Assembly: GCF_014655715.1 (NCBI RefSeq)
Contig: NZ_BNBM01000003.1
Location: 115,892 to 179,891 of the forward strand
DNA from: Streptomyces lanatus
Lineage (GTDB): Bacteria > Actinomycetota > Actinomycetes > Streptomycetales > Streptomycetaceae
Length of the DNA stretch: 64,000 nucleotides
Reading direction: 5' to 3'
Shown: positions 62,285 through 64,000 of the stretch, in pieces
Layout: the number at the start of each line of letters is the position of its first letter
Numbering within the stretch: position 1 is the first letter of the stretch
Position numbers and translations under genes: made by a program
The notes under the pieces: generated by a model
Database searches by the model: none
Told to the model about the DNA's origin: nothing
The model's input: the letters and a program-made list of their open reading frames with translations, nothing else

Positions 62285-62746
62285 GTGGTCACTAACCCTG
62301 CGAAACCGGACATGGTGAACCCGCTGGCCTGGGAAGTGATCGGCGTGATCGACACCGGAGGCGACTGCGCCGACTGGACCTTTCCCGCGGAAGCGGGCGC
62401 GGTGCGCGCTGCCCGTGCCGCCGTTCGGGGCACGCTGTCCGGCTGGGGTCTTGACAGCCTCGTCGACATCGCCGCGCTGCTGGTCAGTGAGCTGGTGACC
62501 AACTCCCTGCGGCACGCCACGGGCCCCATCGGTGTACGGCTGGTCCGTCCCGCCCACCTGGGTGACGTCCTGTTGGTCGAGGTCTCCGACCCCTTGCCGG
62601 ATCCGCCCCGCGAACGCGTCGCCCAAATCGAGGACGAGAGCGGGCGCGGACTCCAGCTCGTGGCGCACTCCTCGCGCCGCTGGGGGACCAGACCGGGCCG
62701 GAACACCGGCAAGACGGTGTGGTTCGAACTCGCGGTGCCCGAGTGA
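62285..62746 (+). CDS. ATP-binding regulatory protein (RsbW-like HATPase)
   Basis: 153-aa single-domain HATPase of the anti-sigma kinase type. N-box IAALLVSELVTNSLRHATGP, G1-like VEVSDPLPDPP, G2 ESGRGLQLVAHSSRRWG, closing GKTVWFELAVPE. The start is GTG 62285 or ATG 62312 (MVNPLAWEVIG). It lies upstream of a PAS-domain gene on the same strand; such genes often end in a SpoIIE phosphatase, so the two may form a partner-switch pair. Confidence 0.85.
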   Translation: MVTNPAKPDMVNPLAWEVIGVIDTGGDCADWTFPAEAGAVRAARAAVRGTLSGWGLDSLVDIAALLVSELVTNSLRHATGPIGVRLVRPAHLGDVLLVEVSDPLPDPPRERVAQIEDESGRGLQLVAHSSRRWGTRPGRNTGKTVWFELAVPE

Positions 62747-63065
62747 TACCTGGCGCCCCCCGTGCCCCGTACCGAGCCCCGTACGAGCCGTGTACAACCC
62801 GTCAGTAGGCGTCTGTCGCGGTGTACGTCGACCAGTGCACTGTCGAACGAATGGTTCAGGCCAGTGGCAGGTGCCGAACCGGGTGATTCGACTGCGTGTC
62901 CGCTGGTTAGAAGTCTGGAAGTGTTTCCGCAGCCGGGACCGAAAACCATCGGGATCGTGCTGTGATCGTGAACACCGTGTTGTGCGGGGCCGTAGTGCTG
63001 GATACTGCGGGCAGCCGCCGCCGGTGACCGGTGCCGGACGCGGTGAGCTGGAGGGGACGGTTCGC
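62747..63065. other. Intergenic region before PAS gene
   Basis: No gene, hairpin or convincing promoter. The centre is richer in A/T than its surroundings and probably holds the promoter of the PAS gene. GGAGGGG at 63050-63056 is the likely ribosome-binding site. Confidence 0.35.
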
Positions 63066-64000
63066 GTGAGCGAGATACCAGCGAAGGCGACGGAGTCCGA
63101 GGACCCGTCGGACGGCGCGAGGACGAGGGCCGCGACGGGCGCCGCGGGGGAGCGGCCCCACGACACACGGGCCTCACAGGGCTCGCGGACCGCTCGCGAC
63201 ACACATGTCTCTCCGGCACTCCCCTTCGACGAGCCCCGCCCCGGCGACCCCGTCTGGCAGAGCAGCCCGCCCGGCTCCATCTACGACTACATCAAGGTCG
63301 CTTCCTTCTCCATCGGCCCCGACGGCCTGGTCGACCAGTGGAGCCTGCGGGCCGAGCAGGTCTTCGGCATCCCGGCCGAGCGCGCCGTCGGCATGGACCC
63401 CATCGAGGCGTTCGTCGACCCCGACCTGCGCGACGACGGCCAGCGCAAGATGGCCGAGATACTGGACGGACGGGAGTGGACCGGCGTCGTCCCCTTCCGA
63501 GTGCCGGACGCCGAGGGGCGGCCCGGTGCGGAGGGCCTCGCCGAGGTGTACGTCATGCCGACGCGGACCGAGGGCGGTGAGAAGGCCGCCGTCTGCATCG
63601 TCGTGGATGTACGCACCCTGCGCCGGATCGAGACCGACCTAGCTGCCTCGCAGTCCATTTTCGGTCAATCTCCCTTCGGCTTCCTGCTGATCGACCCCGA
63701 TCTGCGGGTGCGGCGGGCCAATCAGCGGTTCGCCTCGCTGTTCGGCGGCACCCCCGACGACCATCGCGGCAAGAACGTCCACGACTATCTCGCCCGCCCC
63801 GAGGCCGACCGGGTCGCCGCCACCCTGCGGCGCGTCCTGGAGAGCGGCGACTCCATCACGGACATGCATGTCACCGGCTTTCTGCCGGGCTCCGACGACC
63901 GCCGCCACTGGTCCGTCAATCTCTACCGGGTACACAGCGGCAGCGGCCGCCCCATCGGCATCGCCTGGCTCGGAATCGACATCACCGCCCGCCGCGCCGC
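63066..64000 (+). CDS. PAS-domain sensor protein, partial (runs off window)
   Basis: The first 311 codons of a gene cut by the window end. Read directly: GTG at 63066 with GGAGGGG nine bases upstream. A charged, disordered N-terminus (1-65) precedes a first PAS domain (about 75-190: YDYIKVASFSIGPDGLVDQW, AEQVFGIPAERAVG, VYVMPTRTEGGEKAAVCIVV). A second PAS domain follows (about 200-311: SPFGFLLIDPDLRVRRANQR, FASLFGGTPDDHRGKNVHDY, HWSVNLYRV, GIAWLGIDIT). In Streptomyces this layout usually continues with GAF and SpoIIE phosphatase domains, which cannot be seen here. Confidence 0.85.
   Translation, partial: MSEIPAKATESEDPSDGARTRAATGAAGERPHDTRASQGSRTARDTHVSPALPFDEPRPGDPVWQSSPPGSIYDYIKVASFSIGPDGLVDQWSLRAEQVFGIPAERAVGMDPIEAFVDPDLRDDGQRKMAEILDGREWTGVVPFRVPDAEGRPGAEGLAEVYVMPTRTEGGEKAAVCIVVDVRTLRRIETDLAASQSIFGQSPFGFLLIDPDLRVRRANQRFASLFGGTPDDHRGKNVHDYLARPEADRVAATLRRVLESGDSITDMHVTGFLPGSDDRRHWSVNLYRVHSGSGRPIGIAWLGIDITARRA

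Overview
The window is high-GC actinobacterial chromosome, almost certainly Streptomyces. It has strong GC bias at third codon positions, frequent GTG starts, many 4-base ATGA/GTGA gene overlaps, a WhiB-like protein, SpoIIE-type phosphatases, an XRE-DUF5753/DUF397 pair and a typical Streptomyces intergenic palindromic repeat. From memory, the order PBP, SpoIIE phosphatase, DUF402, fumC, class I fumarase, wblI, glpX, DUF4245, nitroreductase, xseB/xseA, ispH, ppgK matches the SCO5039-SCO5059 area of S. coelicolor. I could not check this by alignment. No tRNA, rRNA, CRISPR array, insertion sequence or integrase was seen.

Layout. (1) 1-23.8 kb is conserved core. It holds a PadR-controlled ABC exporter, an SPFH protein with a ribbon-helix-helix partner, a bifunctional PBP, a GAF/SpoIIE/HATPase regulator, two non-homologous fumarases separated by a long inverted repeat, wblI, glpX, exonuclease VII, ispH, polyphosphate glucokinase and ychF. 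(2) 23.9-27.4 kb is accessory: an archaeal-type AAA ATPase behind an operator-like dyad, the remnant of a leucine-rich-repeat gene, a WYL regulator and a RidA protein. (3) 27.4-35.3 kb is a tightly coupled minus-strand operon: trypsin-like protease, PknG-like zinc-finger/kinase/TPR protein, vWA/zinc-ribbon protein, GlnX-like membrane protein, solute-binding lipoprotein and a small trypsin-co-occurring-domain protein. (4) 35.3-37.9 kb is a secreted GH65-like hydrolase. (5) 38.0-48.3 kb is a second coupled minus-strand operon, WGR-DUF4132, MoxR ATPase, DUF5682, vWA and SWIM, with the gene content of the E. coli yehI/yehL/yehM/yehP/yehQ locus. A divergent DUF4132 protein and an SNF2 helicase follow. 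(6) 52.9-64 kb holds a LysR/SDR pair, an XRE/DUF397/HATPase module, a subtilisin facing a serpin, a septum-formation-domain membrane protein, a GntR regulator, a SPOR-like peptide, a Nudix hydrolase, another HATPase, and a PAS protein that runs off the window.

How the genes may work together. Regions 3 to 5 form about 21 kb of uninterrupted minus-strand genes, many with overlapping start and stop codons. They combine a possible extracellular ligand sensor (lipoprotein plus four-TM protein) with a cytoplasmic kinase, a predicted protease, two vWA adaptors and a MoxR-type AAA+ machine. This is the best candidate for an undescribed system. From family knowledge and context I infer a nutrient-sensing or biological-conflict (defence-like) role; nothing in the sequence proves it.
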